A stretch of DNA of 64,000 bases from Actinomycetota bacterium (GTDB lineage: Bacteria > Actinomycetota > Thermoleophilia > Solirubrobacterales > Solirubrobacteraceae): assembly GCA_005888335.1 (NCBI GenBank), contig VAWY01000128.1:42306-106305 (forward strand), in the 5' to 3' direction. Below the pieces are notes generated by a model. It saw only the letters and a list, made by a program, of their open reading frames with translations, did not search any database and was not told the origin of the DNA. This document shows positions 17,409 through 25,670 of this stretch, one piece after another. A program made the translations under genes and the position numbers. Position 1 is the first letter of the stretch. The number at the start of each line of letters is the position of its first letter.

Positions 17409-17570
17409 GTGCCGCGTCAGGCAACGTTCGCCCCGTTCGGCGGGCGCTCGCCGCGCCTGGCGCCACCCGTCGATCCTCGATGTGGCTGGGCCACACCTTC
17501 GGATGACGGTCGACGCCAGCCACGACGATCGCTCCGCCGGCGACGGGGCGAACGTCACCTGACGCAGCAC
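17409..17570. repeat. MITE-like element, long copy
   Basis: A 162-base element whose ends are 27-base inverted repeats: the left begins GTGCCGCGTCAGG and the right ends CCTGACGCAGCAC. Both ends are bordered by CCTA/TAGG, making a symmetrical CCTAGTGC...GCACTAGG edge. The interior is about 108 bases and has no credible gene. The ends match the short copy at 12854-12912. It lies between two convergent genes. It is probably a non-autonomous transposable or REP-type element, mobilised in trans. Confidence 0.75.
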
Positions 17571-17587
17571 TAGGCACGCGTTCGTGA

Positions 17588-18238
17588 TCAACGCCCGGCC
17601 TTCGGCGTCACCGTGACGGGCGGCAGCGGCCGGCGGGCGACTTCGGCTGCCTCGTCCGGCGGGAGGCCGAAGAGACGGAGCACTCCCTCCGCGTGGTGGG
17701 TGTCGGCGTCCTTCGGGGCCTGCCCGTCGAGGACGGCGCGCATGACGGCGAGCAGCGCGCCGCCGGCTGCGAAGAACGCAACGCGTTCGTCGGACACCTG
17801 CAGGCGGCCGGCCTTCACGGCCCGCCGGAGGTCGCGCCGAGCGAAGGGGCCGAGAGCGCTGGCCACGACGTCGTGCGAGACGTCCATGCGGACGAGCAGC
17901 CAGGCCCAGTCGGGGTCGCTGCGCGCGAGCCGCACGAAGTAGCGGTGGGCCGCGGCGATGACCTCGGCCGGGTCGTCGAGGTCCGCGGTCACCGCATCGA
18001 TCGCCGCGCCCTGGGCGGCGACGGTCTCGACGAGCACGGCTTCGACGATCGCCTCCTTGCTCTCGAAGTGGTTGTAGAAGGAGCCGAACCCGACGTCGGC
18101 CTCGTCCGTGATCTCGTTGATTCGCGTGTTGTCGACGCCCTGGCGCGCGAACAGCGTCCTGGCCGCCTGGACGAGCTTGGCGCGGGTCTGCTCGCGCCGG
18201 CGCGCGTGGCGGTCGGGTGAAGGGGCGGACGTCACCAT
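17588..18238 (-). CDS. TetR family regulator
   Basis: A 216-residue TetR protein with HTH at about 40-62 (TRINEITDEADVGFGSFYNHFESKEAIVEAV) and a helical C-terminal domain. The start at 18238 was chosen because the open frame further up is antisense to the acyltransferase gene. It is divergent from the acyltransferase/hydroxylase/dioxygenase operon, whose promoter carries an ATTTGA/TCAAAT inverted repeat, so it is the likely repressor of that pathway. Confidence 0.88.
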   Translation of the reverse strand: MVTSAPSPDRHARRREQTRAKLVQAARTLFARQGVDNTRINEITDEADVGFGSFYNHFESKEAIVEAVLVETVAAQGAAIDAVTADLDDPAEVIAAAHRYFVRLARSDPDWAWLLVRMDVSHDVVASALGPFARRDLRRAVKAGRLQVSDERVAFFAAGGALLAVMRAVLDGQAPKDADTHHAEGVLRLFGLPPDEAAEVARRPLPPVTVTPKAGR

Positions 18239-18270
18239 GGAGACGCTACATGAGTGATCTTTCGCGACAT

Positions 18271-18301
18271 ATTTGACGAAACTATCAAATTTGACTAGAT
18301 T
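18271..18301 (+). promoter_or_regulatory. Promoter of the acyltransferase-hydroxylase operon with overlapping operator
   Basis: TTGACG (18273-18278) and TAGATT (18296-18301) are 17 bases apart, a textbook sigma-70-type promoter. Transcription would begin about 2-3 bases before the ATG at 18311, so the mRNA is nearly leaderless. The inverted repeat ATTTGA (18271-18276) / TCAAAT (18285-18290) overlaps the -35 and spacer and is the probable TetR site. Confidence 0.6.
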
Positions 18302-18310
18302 GCCCAAACG

Positions 18311-19153
18311 ATGAGCGACTCCGAAAGCCCACTTCCCATCCCTCCCTCCCGCTTCGCGTCCGCCGTCGGACGCGCGATCGACGTCGCGCACAAGCTGACG
18401 CGCCCCGTGCTGCTCGACGTGGAGAACGTCCCGTCGGAAGGTCCCTTCCTGCTCGTCGGCAATCACCAGCTGCTGGGCATGCAGGACCTGCCGTCGCTGG
18501 TGCGCGAGCTCGAGGTCCGGCGGGGCGTGCGCCTGCGGGGGATGGCCGACCACTTCCATTTCTCGGTGCCCCTGTGGCGCAGCTACCTGACGCGCGCCGG
18601 CGCGGTCCCGGGGACCCGCGAGAACTGCGCCGCGCTGCTGACCGCTGGTGAGCCGGTCCTGGTCCCGGGCGGCGCTCGTGAGGTCTACAAGCGGCGCGGC
18701 CAGCGCTACCAGCTGCTCTGGGGCAAGCGAACGGGGTTCGCGCGGATGGCGATCGCGGCCGGCTGCCCGATCGTGCCCTTCGGCGCCGTCGGCGCCGAGG
18801 ACCGCTTCGACGTGCTCATCGACATGGACCACGCCGTCGCTGCTCCGGCGCGGGCCCTCGTCCGCCGTGTGGCCGGGCGCGACGACGTCGGCACCCTCCT
18901 GATGCGGGGGACAGGGCCGCTGGGCCTTCCGCGTCCCGACCGCCTCTACTTCCGCTTCGGAGCGCCGATCGCGACGACCCCGTGGGCGGGGCGCCATGAC
19001 GACCCCGAAGCGCTGGCCACGTGCCGGGATCTCGTCAAGGCCGAGGTCGAGGCGCACATCGCGGCACTCCTGGCCTACCGCGCCGGCGACCCCCACCGCG
19101 GCCTGCTGCCGCGCGCCGGCGAGACGTTGCGCGACCTGCTCCCCGTCGGATGA
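18311..19153 (+). CDS. Lysophospholipid-acyltransferase-like protein (phytyl ester synthase/TMEM68-like)
   Basis: A 280-residue protein with the acyltransferase landmarks of the plant PES/TMEM68 branch: GNHQLLGMQDLP (the catalytic His region, with H and D six residues apart rather than four) and PGGAREVYKRRGQRYQLLWGKRTGFARMAIAAGCPIVPFGAVGAED. It probably transfers a fatty acyl group to a lipid or alcohol acceptor at the membrane. It is first in an operon with the FAD hydroxylase (ATGA overlap), an odd partner for ring-cleavage genes. Confidence 0.78.
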   Translation: MSDSESPLPIPPSRFASAVGRAIDVAHKLTRPVLLDVENVPSEGPFLLVGNHQLLGMQDLPSLVRELEVRRGVRLRGMADHFHFSVPLWRSYLTRAGAVPGTRENCAALLTAGEPVLVPGGAREVYKRRGQRYQLLWGKRTGFARMAIAAGCPIVPFGAVGAEDRFDVLIDMDHAVAAPARALVRRVAGRDDVGTLLMRGTGPLGLPRPDRLYFRFGAPIATTPWAGRHDDPEALATCRDLVKAEVEAHIAALLAYRAGDPHRGLLPRAGETLRDLLPVG

Positions 19154-20718
19154 CCGCTCTCGACGCCGACGTGATCGTGGTCGGCTACGGCCCCGTCGGC
19201 CAGACCGTCGCCGCGCTGCTCGCGCGCCAAGGCCACCGCGTCGCGGCCTACGAGCGGTTCGCCGAGGTCTATGGCCTGCCGCGCGCGATCCACTTCGACG
19301 ACGAGATCATGCGCGTCTGGCAGGCGCTGGGCATCGTCGACGACATCGCCGGCGACCTCATGCCGGTCGACTCCTACACGTGGTTCGGCGCCGACGGGGA
19401 GCAGATCCTCGCGATCTCGTCGCCCTCCCCAGGCCCGGCGGGCTGGGAGCCGAGCTACCTGTTCTTCCAGCCCTACCTCGAGGACGCGCTGATCCGCGCC
19501 GTCGACGCGCTGCCGACCGCCACGATCCACCGTGGGTGGGTCGCCGAGGGACTGGCCCACGCCGACGACCACGTCGCGCTCAGCCTCCGGCGCGTCGACG
19601 AGTCGCAGACCGGGAACCTGGAGCCGACCGACGAGACCACCACCGTCCGCGCGCGCTACGTCATCGGCGCCGACGGGGCAAACTCGTCGGTGCGCGAGGC
19701 GGCGGGCATCGCCTTCGAGGACCTCGGCTTCGCGGAGCGCTGGCTGACCCTCGACCTGCGGCCCAACGACGTCGAGGCGCTGTCCTACATCCCGGCTCCC
19801 TGCCAGTGGTGCGATCCGGCCCGGCCGCACATGCACACGCGCAACGGGCGCTTGCACCGTCGGTTCGAGTTCATGCTGCTCCCCGGCGAGTCCGGGGAGG
19901 ACTTCCGTGACGAGGCGCGGGTCTGGGAGCTCCTCGCACCGTGGATGACGCCCGACGACGGGCGCATCGTCCGCCACGCGGTCTACGAGTTCCGCGCCCG
20001 CCTGGCCGAGACCATGCGCGCCGGCCGCGCGCTGCTGGCGGGCGACGCCGCCCACACGATGCCGCCGTTCATGGGCCAGGGCCTGTGCTCCGGCATCCGC
20101 GACGCCGCCAACCTCGCCTGGCGCCTGGACCTCATCCTGCGCGGACTGGCGACGGACGAGCTGCTCGACTCCTACACGCCCGAGCGGCGCGCCCAGAACG
20201 CGTGGATCGTGAACTTCTCGGCCGAGATGGGGCGCGTCTCGTGCGTGCTCGACGCCGCGGCGGCAGCCGAGCGCGACGCCGCCCTGCGCGCGGCCGAGGC
20301 ACCGCCGCCGGTCGGCCTGCCGCCCTTGGAAGGCGGCCTGATCGCCGCGGGCGCGCCGCTGGCCGGCGCCCGCGCGGTGCAGGGAACCGTCCGTGTCGCC
20401 GGGCGCGAGGGGCGCTTCGACGACATCGCCGGCCGTGGCTTCGTCCTCCTCACGCGGCGGCCCGTGGCGCTGCCCGAGTCGCAGACCCGGTTTCTCGACG
20501 AGATCGGCGCGCACGTTGTCGCGCTCACCGAGCTCGAGGACATCGACGGGCGGCTCACCGCCTGGCTGGACCGTCACGGAGCCGACGCGGTCCTGGTCCG
20601 GCCCGACTTCTACGTCTTCGGCGCCGTCGAGGCGCTCGACGGTCTCCCCGCGCTGGTCGACGACCTGCGCGCCCAGCTGCCCACCACCCACGACAGGATC
20701 GAAGCGCATGTCCACTGA
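19150..20718 (+). CDS. FAD-dependent aromatic hydroxylase (MhpA-like)
   Basis: A 522-residue class A flavoprotein monooxygenase. GxGxxG is VGYGPVGQT near residue 12, the DG motif lies in VIGADGANSSVREAAG, and the GD motif in LLAGDAAHTMPPFMGQG. The C-terminal domain (about 400-522) is thioredoxin-like, as in MhpA/phenol hydroxylase relatives. It should ortho-hydroxylate a phenolic compound with NAD(P)H and O2, making the diol for the ring-cleavage enzyme downstream. The start overlaps the upstream stop (ATGA) and the end overlaps the next start by 11 bases. Confidence 0.9.
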   Translation: MTALDADVIVVGYGPVGQTVAALLARQGHRVAAYERFAEVYGLPRAIHFDDEIMRVWQALGIVDDIAGDLMPVDSYTWFGADGEQILAISSPSPGPAGWEPSYLFFQPYLEDALIRAVDALPTATIHRGWVAEGLAHADDHVALSLRRVDESQTGNLEPTDETTTVRARYVIGADGANSSVREAAGIAFEDLGFAERWLTLDLRPNDVEALSYIPAPCQWCDPARPHMHTRNGRLHRRFEFMLLPGESGEDFRDEARVWELLAPWMTPDDGRIVRHAVYEFRARLAETMRAGRALLAGDAAHTMPPFMGQGLCSGIRDAANLAWRLDLILRGLATDELLDSYTPERRAQNAWIVNFSAEMGRVSCVLDAAAAAERDAALRAAEAPPPVGLPPLEGGLIAAGAPLAGARAVQGTVRVAGREGRFDDIAGRGFVLLTRRPVALPESQTRFLDEIGAHVVALTELEDIDGRLTAWLDRHGADAVLVRPDFYVFGAVEALDGLPALVDDLRAQLPTTHDRIEAHVH

Positions 20719-21304
20719 CGCCCCCGTGATCCACCCGAAGTTCCATCACGTCAACCTCAAGACCACGCGGCTGCAGGAGATGATCGACTGGTACTCGGCG
20801 CTCGTCGGCGCCGAGGTGCTGTTCCAGTACGAGCTGGGCGCCTGGATCTCCAACGACGAGGCCAACCACCGGATCGCGCTCCTGGCCTTCCCTGGCTTCA
20901 CCGACGACCCCGAGAAGGAGACGCGGGCGGGCCTGCATCACACGGCGTTCGAGTACGCAGCCTTCGAGGACCTCAACGCCAGCTACCTGCGTCTCAAGGC
21001 CGACGGCATCGTGCCGGCCTTCTGCCTGGATCACGGCATGACGTTCTCGTACTACTACCGCGACCCCGACGGCAACCACGTCGAGCTGCAGGTCGACAAC
21101 TTCGGCGACTGGTCGAAGTCCAGCGCCTGGATGCGCGACAGCCTGGAGTTCCAAGAAGACCCGCTCGGCAAGTTCGTCGACCCGGACCGGGTCGCGGCGG
21201 CCTTCGCCGACGGCGTCAGCTTCGACGCGATCCACGCCCGCGCCATGGCCGGCGAGCTGGCGCCCGAGGCCGCGCCGGTCGAGCTCCCGAAGGCGGAGGC
21301 CTAG
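20708..21304 (+). CDS. Extradiol-dioxygenase-like VOC protein (intact copy)
   Basis: A 198-residue type I extradiol dioxygenase-like protein. Candidate metal ligands are H14 (FHHVNLKT), H78 (LHHTAFEY) and E126 (DPDGNHVELQVDN). It is shorter than two-domain BphC enzymes, so it is a single-pair VOC form. It likely cleaves the diol made by the upstream hydroxylase. From residue 31 on, its coding sequence is repeated in inverse orientation at 21578-22083. Confidence 0.85.
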   Translation: MSTDAPVIHPKFHHVNLKTTRLQEMIDWYSALVGAEVLFQYELGAWISNDEANHRIALLAFPGFTDDPEKETRAGLHHTAFEYAAFEDLNASYLRLKADGIVPAFCLDHGMTFSYYYRDPDGNHVELQVDNFGDWSKSSAWMRDSLEFQEDPLGKFVDPDRVAAAFADGVSFDAIHARAMAGELAPEAAPVELPKAEA

Positions 21305-21365
21305 GCGCCATGCGACTGGTCAGCTACGACGCCGGCCAGGGGCCGGCCGCGGGGATCCTGCTCGA
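20799..21365 (+). repeat. Left arm of a 567-bp inverted duplication
   Basis: Bases 20799-21365 recur as the reverse complement at 21517-22083 (position x pairs with 42882 minus x). The arm covers codons 31-198 of the dioxygenase gene, the 5-base gap and the first 18 codons of the FAH gene. The translated arms are identical, so the event is very recent or artefactual. The arms are separated by 151 bases. Confidence 0.9.
21310..21365 (+). pseudogene. FAH-family hydrolase, 5' fragment
   Basis: This is the first 18 codons (MRLVSYDAGQGPAAGILL) of a fumarylacetoacetate-hydrolase-family gene that begins 5 bases after the dioxygenase stop. At 21366 the sequence switches to an inverted segment and the frame is lost. 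The rest of the gene is at 22082-22756. Joining the pieces restores an ancestral protein of about 268 residues. Confidence 0.85.
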
Positions 21366-21572
21366 GTTCAGGCCCAGGCAGATGATCTTCTCGGGATCGG
21401 GCACGGGCGCCAGCAGCCGCACGCCGTCGAGCGCGATCCGCCCGTCGGTCGGCCGGATCTCCTGGCCGGCGGCGAGCAGCTCTCGGACCGACGCTCCGGC
21501 CGGAGCGATCTCCGCGTCGAGCAGGATCCCCGCGGCCGGCCCCTGGCCGGCGTCGTAGCTGACCAGTCGCAT
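21366..21572 (-). pseudogene. FAH-family hydrolase, inverted N-terminal fragment
   Basis: On the minus strand this region encodes residues 1-69 of the FAH protein (MRLVSYDAGQ... to ...EKIICLGLN), including residues 19-44 that exist nowhere else in the window. Its last 76 bases (21366-21441) are also present in forward orientation at 22081-22156. An ORF continues on the minus strand to 21324 but leaves the FAH frame at the junction. Confidence 0.85.
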
Positions 21573-22083
21573 GGCGCCTAGGCCTCCGCCTTCGGGAGCT
21601 CGACCGGCGCGGCCTCGGGCGCCAGCTCGCCGGCCATGGCGCGGGCGTGGATCGCGTCGAAGCTGACGCCGTCGGCGAAGGCCGCCGCGACCCGGTCCGG
21701 GTCGACGAACTTGCCGAGCGGGTCTTCTTGGAACTCCAGGCTGTCGCGCATCCAGGCGCTGGACTTCGACCAGTCGCCGAAGTTGTCGACCTGCAGCTCG
21801 ACGTGGTTGCCGTCGGGGTCGCGGTAGTAGTACGAGAACGTCATGCCGTGATCCAGGCAGAAGGCCGGCACGATGCCGTCGGCCTTGAGACGCAGGTAGC
21901 TGGCGTTGAGGTCCTCGAAGGCTGCGTACTCGAACGCCGTGTGATGCAGGCCCGCCCGCGTCTCCTTCTCGGGGTCGTCGGTGAAGCCAGGGAAGGCCAG
22001 GAGCGCGATCCGGTGGTTGGCCTCGTCGTTGGAGATCCAGGCGCCCAGCTCGTACTGGAACAGCACCTCGGCGCCGACGAGCG
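21517..22083 (-). repeat. Right arm of the 567-bp inverted duplication
   Basis: Reverse complement of 20799-21365. At 22081-22083 the arm shares only GCG with the following sequence, so the junction shows 3-base microhomology. The other junction, at 21365/21366, has almost none. Such joints suit template switching. Confidence 0.9.
21578..22083 (-). pseudogene. Truncated inverted copy of the dioxygenase gene
   Basis: This encodes residues 31-198 of the dioxygenase at 20708-21304, unchanged, but lacks the start codon and the first His ligand (H14). On the minus strand it runs into an unrelated open frame on its 5' side, so a 395-codon ORF exists here without meaning. It is not expected to make an active enzyme. 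Confidence 0.85.
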
Positions 22084-22756
22084 GATCGCGCTCGACGGCG
22101 TGCGGCTGCTGGCGCCCGTGCCCGATCCCGAGAAGATCATCTGCCTGGGCCTGAACTACCGCGACCACGCCGCCGAGGCCGGCCGCGAGATCCCCGAGGA
22201 CCCCCTGTGGTTCGGCAAGTTCGCCAACTCGCTCATCGGCGACGGCGCGCCCATCGTCCTGCCGGCCGCTCATCGCGAGTACGTCGACTACGAGGCGGAG
22301 CTCGCGGTGGTCATCGGCCGTCCGGCGCGCAACGTCAGCGCCGAGGACGCGCTCGAGCACGTCGCCGGCGCGATGCCGTTCAACGACGTCAGCGCGCGCG
22401 ACCTGCAGCTCCAGAACCCGCTGTGGACGTCGGGCAAGGCCATCGACACGTTTGCCCCCTGCGGGCGTGCGCTCGTCTTGACGGACGAGATCGACGACCT
22501 CCAGTCGCTCGGCCTGCGCACGCTGGTCAACGGCGAGGTGGTCCAGGAGGGCACCACCGCGGAGATGATCTTCGGCGTCGCCGAGACGGTCGCCTGGCTG
22601 TCGCGCACCATGACGCTCCTGCCCGGCGACATCATCGCCACCGGCACGCCGGCAGGCATCGGCGCCATGAAGGGGACCTTCCTGCGCGACGGCGACACCG
22701 TCTCCGTCGAGGTCGACGGCCTCGGCGCCGTGACGAACCCGGTCAGCGCCGAGTAA
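22082..22756 (+). pseudogene. FAH-family hydrolase, 3' fragment
   Basis: 224 codons from RIALDGVRLLAPVPDPEKII to the stop. They include the FAH core: NYRDHAAEAG, metal-binding YEAELAVVIGRPARNV (E residues) and DIIATGTPAGIG. The family hydrolyses C-C bonds in ring-cleavage products or isomerises/decarboxylates them. No start lies in frame within the FAH part; upstream, the frame reads antisense through the inverted dioxygenase copy. The gene is disrupted unless the assembly is wrong. Confidence 0.85.
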
Positions 22757-22757
22757 G

Positions 22758-22919
22758 CGCGGCACGACCTACCGCGTGAGCGAGGGCGAGTTCCTCTACA
22801 TCCCGGCCGGCGTGCCGCACACCGGCCGGGTCGTCGGCGACAAGCCGGTGCTCAACATCGACGTCTTCGCACCCATGCGCGAGGACTACATGCATCTTGC
22901 CGCGCACCAGCCCGAGTAG
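22758..22919 (+). pseudogene. Cupin-domain protein, C-terminal fragment
   Basis: Immediately after the FAH stop the plus strand encodes TYRVSEGEFLYIPAGVPHTG followed by KPVLNIDVFAPMREDYMHL, ending at TAG 22917-22919. This is the second cupin motif (G...PxGxxH) and C-tail of a small cupin. The first motif (two His and Glu) and about 60 residues are missing. A GTG at 22776 could give a 47-residue peptide, but not a complete barrel. It is a remnant of a downstream pathway gene. Confidence 0.7.
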
Positions 22920-22946
22920 TCGCGACGCACAGGGTCGCCACAAAGC

Positions 22947-23564
22947 TCAGCGGACGACCACGATGTCGAGCAGGCGCGGGCCGTGGACGCCCTCGACGCG
23001 CTCGAGCTCGATGTCCGACGTGGCGGACGGACCCGAGACGAACGTGAGCGCCCGCCCGTCACGAGCGGCGTCGGCGAGCGCCGCGATGGCCTCGGGCACC
23101 CGGGCGACCACCTGCTCGGCCCGGACGACGCAGACGTGGTGGTCGGGCACGAGGGTCAGCGCGCGGCGGCCGCAGGCCGGGCCGCCGTCGAGCACGATGG
23201 TGCCGGTCTCGGCGATCGCCAGGGCGCACCCGGTCAGGGCGCCCGCCGCGCCGTCGAGCTCGGTCGCCGGCGCTGCAGGATCGTCGCTGACCACCTCGAC
23301 GCCCGGCACCTCCCAGGCGACGCCCCGCGCGCGGACCAGCCGCGCGGTACCGCGCGCGCGGCACACCTCGGCCAGCGTCTCCGCGAGCCCGCCCGCCGAC
23401 GCCTGCACCACGCGGGCGCGGTACTCCGCCGCGCGCTCGCAGAAGAGCTCGACGTCGCCGGCCGCGCGACCGGCCTGGCGGTAGGCGCGCGGAACGTCGG
23501 GCACGGGCGGGTCCGGCCCGAGCGCCGCGCGGATGCGGCCGAGCACCTCGTCGCGCGCGGTCAT
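22947..23564 (-). CDS. lutC: Lactate utilization protein C (LUD domain)
   Basis: 205 residues with the LUD fold landmarks ALAIAETGTIVLDGGPACGRRALTLVPDHHVCVV and TFVSGPSATSDIELERVEGVHGP. LutC works with LutA and LutB to oxidise L-lactate to pyruvate, feeding electrons to the respiratory chain. The ATG at 23564 overlaps the lutB stop (ATGA), completing a lutABC operon. Confidence 0.9.
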   Translation of the reverse strand: MTARDEVLGRIRAALGPDPPVPDVPRAYRQAGRAAGDVELFCERAAEYRARVVQASAGGLAETLAEVCRARGTARLVRARGVAWEVPGVEVVSDDPAAPATELDGAAGALTGCALAIAETGTIVLDGGPACGRRALTLVPDHHVCVVRAEQVVARVPEAIAALADAARDGRALTFVSGPSATSDIELERVEGVHGPRLLDIVVVR

Positions 23565-24931
23565 GCACGCGTCCTCCACCACTCGCGGAAGCTCTGCGCC
23601 GGCACCTCGGGGAGATCGCGCATCGCCGTCCAGCCGGCGAGCGGGCCGATCGGCAGCCGCGCGAGCGGCCCGCGGCCGAGCCGCGCGAGGCGCTGCGACC
23701 GCTCGTACGCGCGCCGGGAGCCGAAGACGCGCGCAACGGCCCGCATCGCGAGGTCCTCGGGCGACAGGCGCGCGTGCTGCTCGCGGACGACCCGGCCGCG
23801 CAGGTGCACGAGGATCGAGGGGATGTCGATCTTGACCGGACAGACCTCGTAGCACGCGCCGCACAGGCTCGACGCCCACGGCAGCGTCGGCGCCTCATCG
23901 AGGCCGCGCAGCTGCGGCGTCAGGATGGCGCCGATCGGGCCGGGGTAGACCGACTCGTACGCGTGGCCGCCGGTGCGCGAGTAGACCGGGCACACGTTCA
24001 GGCAGGCCGAGCAGCGGATGCAGCGCAGCGCATCGCGCCCGACCTCGTCGGCGAGCACGTCGCTGCGGCCATTGTCGAGCAGCACCAGGTGGAACTCGCG
24101 CGGCCCGTCGCGCTCGTGCACGCCGGTCCACAACGACGTGTACGGGTTCATCCGCTCGCCCGTCGACGATCGCGGCAGCAGCTGCAGCATGACCTCGAGG
24201 TCGCGCCACTCGCCGAGGACCTTCTCGATGCCCATCACGGTGACGAGCACCTCGGGGAGCGTGACGCAGAAGCGCCCGTTGCCCTCGGACTCGACGACGC
24301 ACACCGTGCCGGTCTCCGCGACCGCGAAGTTCGCGCCGCTGACCGCCATCGGCACCGAGAGGAACTTGGCGCGCAGGTGCCGGCGCGCCGCCTCGGCGAG
24401 CGCCGCCGGCTCGGACGAGTCGCCGTCGCCGATCGTGCGCGCGAACAGCGCGCGGATCTCCTCGCGGTTGCGGTGGATCGCCGGCACCAGGATGTGCGAC
24501 GGACGGTCGCCGGAGAGCTGGACGATCAGCTCGGCGAGGTCGGTCTCCACGGCCCTGACGCCCTGCGCGGCCAGCGCGGCGTTGAGGCCGATCTCGTCGG
24601 TCGCCATCGACTTGACCTTGATGACCTCGTCGAAGGCGTGGTCGCGCGCGATGCCGGCGACGATCGCGTTGGCCTCCGCCGCGTCGCGCGCCCAGTGCAC
24701 CACGCCGCCGGCAGCGGCCACCGCGGCCTCGAGCCGCTCGAGCTGCTCGGGCAGCGTGGCCAGCGCGCGCGCCTTGATCGCCGCCCCGGCGTCCCGCAGC
24801 GCCTCCCAGTCGTCCAGCTCGCCAACGACCGCCGCGCGCTTGGCGCGGATCGTCGACGTCGCCTTGCCGATGTTGCGCCGCAGCTGGCTGTCGCCAAGCG
24901 CGCGCGCCGCCGCCTCCGGAAACCCGCTCAT
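23561..24931 (-). CDS. lutB: Lactate utilization iron-sulfur protein B
   Basis: 456 residues. The N-terminal LUD region carries AVAETGTVCVVESEGNGR near 204-220. Two ferredoxin cluster motifs follow: C304, C307, C310, C314 (CIRCSACLNVCP) and C357, C360, C364 (CGACYEVCP). The C-terminal tail is DUF3390-like (MRDLPEVPAQSFREWWR). It passes electrons from lactate oxidation. The start overlaps the lutA stop. Confidence 0.92.
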   Translation of the reverse strand: MSGFPEAAARALGDSQLRRNIGKATSTIRAKRAAVVGELDDWEALRDAGAAIKARALATLPEQLERLEAAVAAAGGVVHWARDAAEANAIVAGIARDHAFDEVIKVKSMATDEIGLNAALAAQGVRAVETDLAELIVQLSGDRPSHILVPAIHRNREEIRALFARTIGDGDSSEPAALAEAARRHLRAKFLSVPMAVSGANFAVAETGTVCVVESEGNGRFCVTLPEVLVTVMGIEKVLGEWRDLEVMLQLLPRSSTGERMNPYTSLWTGVHERDGPREFHLVLLDNGRSDVLADEVGRDALRCIRCSACLNVCPVYSRTGGHAYESVYPGPIGAILTPQLRGLDEAPTLPWASSLCGACYEVCPVKIDIPSILVHLRGRVVREQHARLSPEDLAMRAVARVFGSRRAYERSQRLARLGRGPLARLPIGPLAGWTAMRDLPEVPAQSFREWWRTRA

Positions 24932-25608
24932 CCGGTCGCCGCGAGGACTTCGGCGAGATGCATCGTCCGCACGCCGGCGCGCTGGCGGCGCAGCGCACCG
25001 CCGATGTGCATCAGGCACGAGTTGTCGGCGGCCACGCAGACCTCCGCCCGCGTGTCGAGCACATGGCGCAGCTTGTCCGAGAGCATCGCCATCGAAGTGT
25101 CCGCGTTCTTGACCGCGAACGTCCCACCGAACCCGCAGCACTCCTCGCGCTCGCCGAGCTCGACGAGCTCGATCCCGCGCACCGCGCGCAGCAGGCGCAG
25201 CGGGCGGTCGCCGACGCGCAGCAGCCGCGCGGAGTGGCACGTCGGGTGGTAGGTGACGCGGTGGGGGAAGACCGCGCCGACGTCCTCGACGCCGAGCACG
25301 TCGATCAGAAACTCGCTGAGCTCGTAGAGCCGGCTGTCCAGGCCGGCGCCGTGCTCGCGCAGAAAGCCCACGCACGACGCCGACGGCGAGACGACGACCT
25401 CGGCGCCGGCGAAGACGCGCTCGAAGCGCCGCGCGAGCCGCTGCCCCTCCACCGCGTAGCCGCTGTTGCCGTGCATCTGGCCGCAGCACGTCTGCTCCTC
25501 CGGGAAGACCACCTCGTGACCGAGGCGCTCGAGCACCTCGACCACGGCCCGCCCCGTCGCCGGGAACAGCGTGTCGTTGAAGCAGGTGATGAACAGCGCG
25601 ACGCGCAT
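24928..25608 (-). CDS. lutA: Lactate utilization protein A (CCG domains)
   Basis: 226 residues with two cysteine-rich CCG modules: EEQTCCGQMHGNSGY and YHPTCHSARLLR...EREECCGFGGTF. These bind a noncubane Fe-S cluster in heterodisulfide-reductase-like proteins. It is the first lut gene left intact. Its ATG at 25608 overlaps the stop of a truncated upstream frame (TGATG), so the original operon had another gene before it. Confidence 0.92.
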   Translation of the reverse strand: MRVALFITCFNDTLFPATGRAVVEVLERLGHEVVFPEEQTCCGQMHGNSGYAVEGQRLARRFERVFAGAEVVVSPSASCVGFLREHGAGLDSRLYELSEFLIDVLGVEDVGAVFPHRVTYHPTCHSARLLRVGDRPLRLLRAVRGIELVELGEREECCGFGGTFAVKNADTSMAMLSDKLRHVLDTRAEVCVAADNSCLMHIGGALRRQRAGVRTMHLAEVLAATG

Positions 25609-25670
25609 CAGCGCGAGTACGCCGCCGTGACCCCGAGCGCGAGCATCTCGTCGAGCGGCGCCCTCTCACC
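25608..25670 (-). pseudogene. C-terminal remnant of a gene once upstream of lutA
   Basis: The frame ending TGA at 25608-25610 reads ERAPLDEMLALGVTAAYSR and its stop overlaps the lutA start as TGATG, the kind of coupling seen elsewhere in the window. No start exists; upstream, the frame runs out of frame under vapC. I read it as the last 20 or so codons of a lost catabolic gene, cut where the VapBC module begins. Its identity is not recognised. Confidence 0.35.

Noticed and set aside
17406..17591. 61-codon frame inside the long MITE-like element
   Set aside because: It is entirely made of the repeat ends and interior, with no start signal; better explained as an element without coding capacity.
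21647..22756. 369-codon chimeric frame ending in the FAH domain
   Set aside because: Its first 145 codons are antisense to the inverted dioxygenase copy; only the FAH part is meaningful, so I list that as a broken gene instead.
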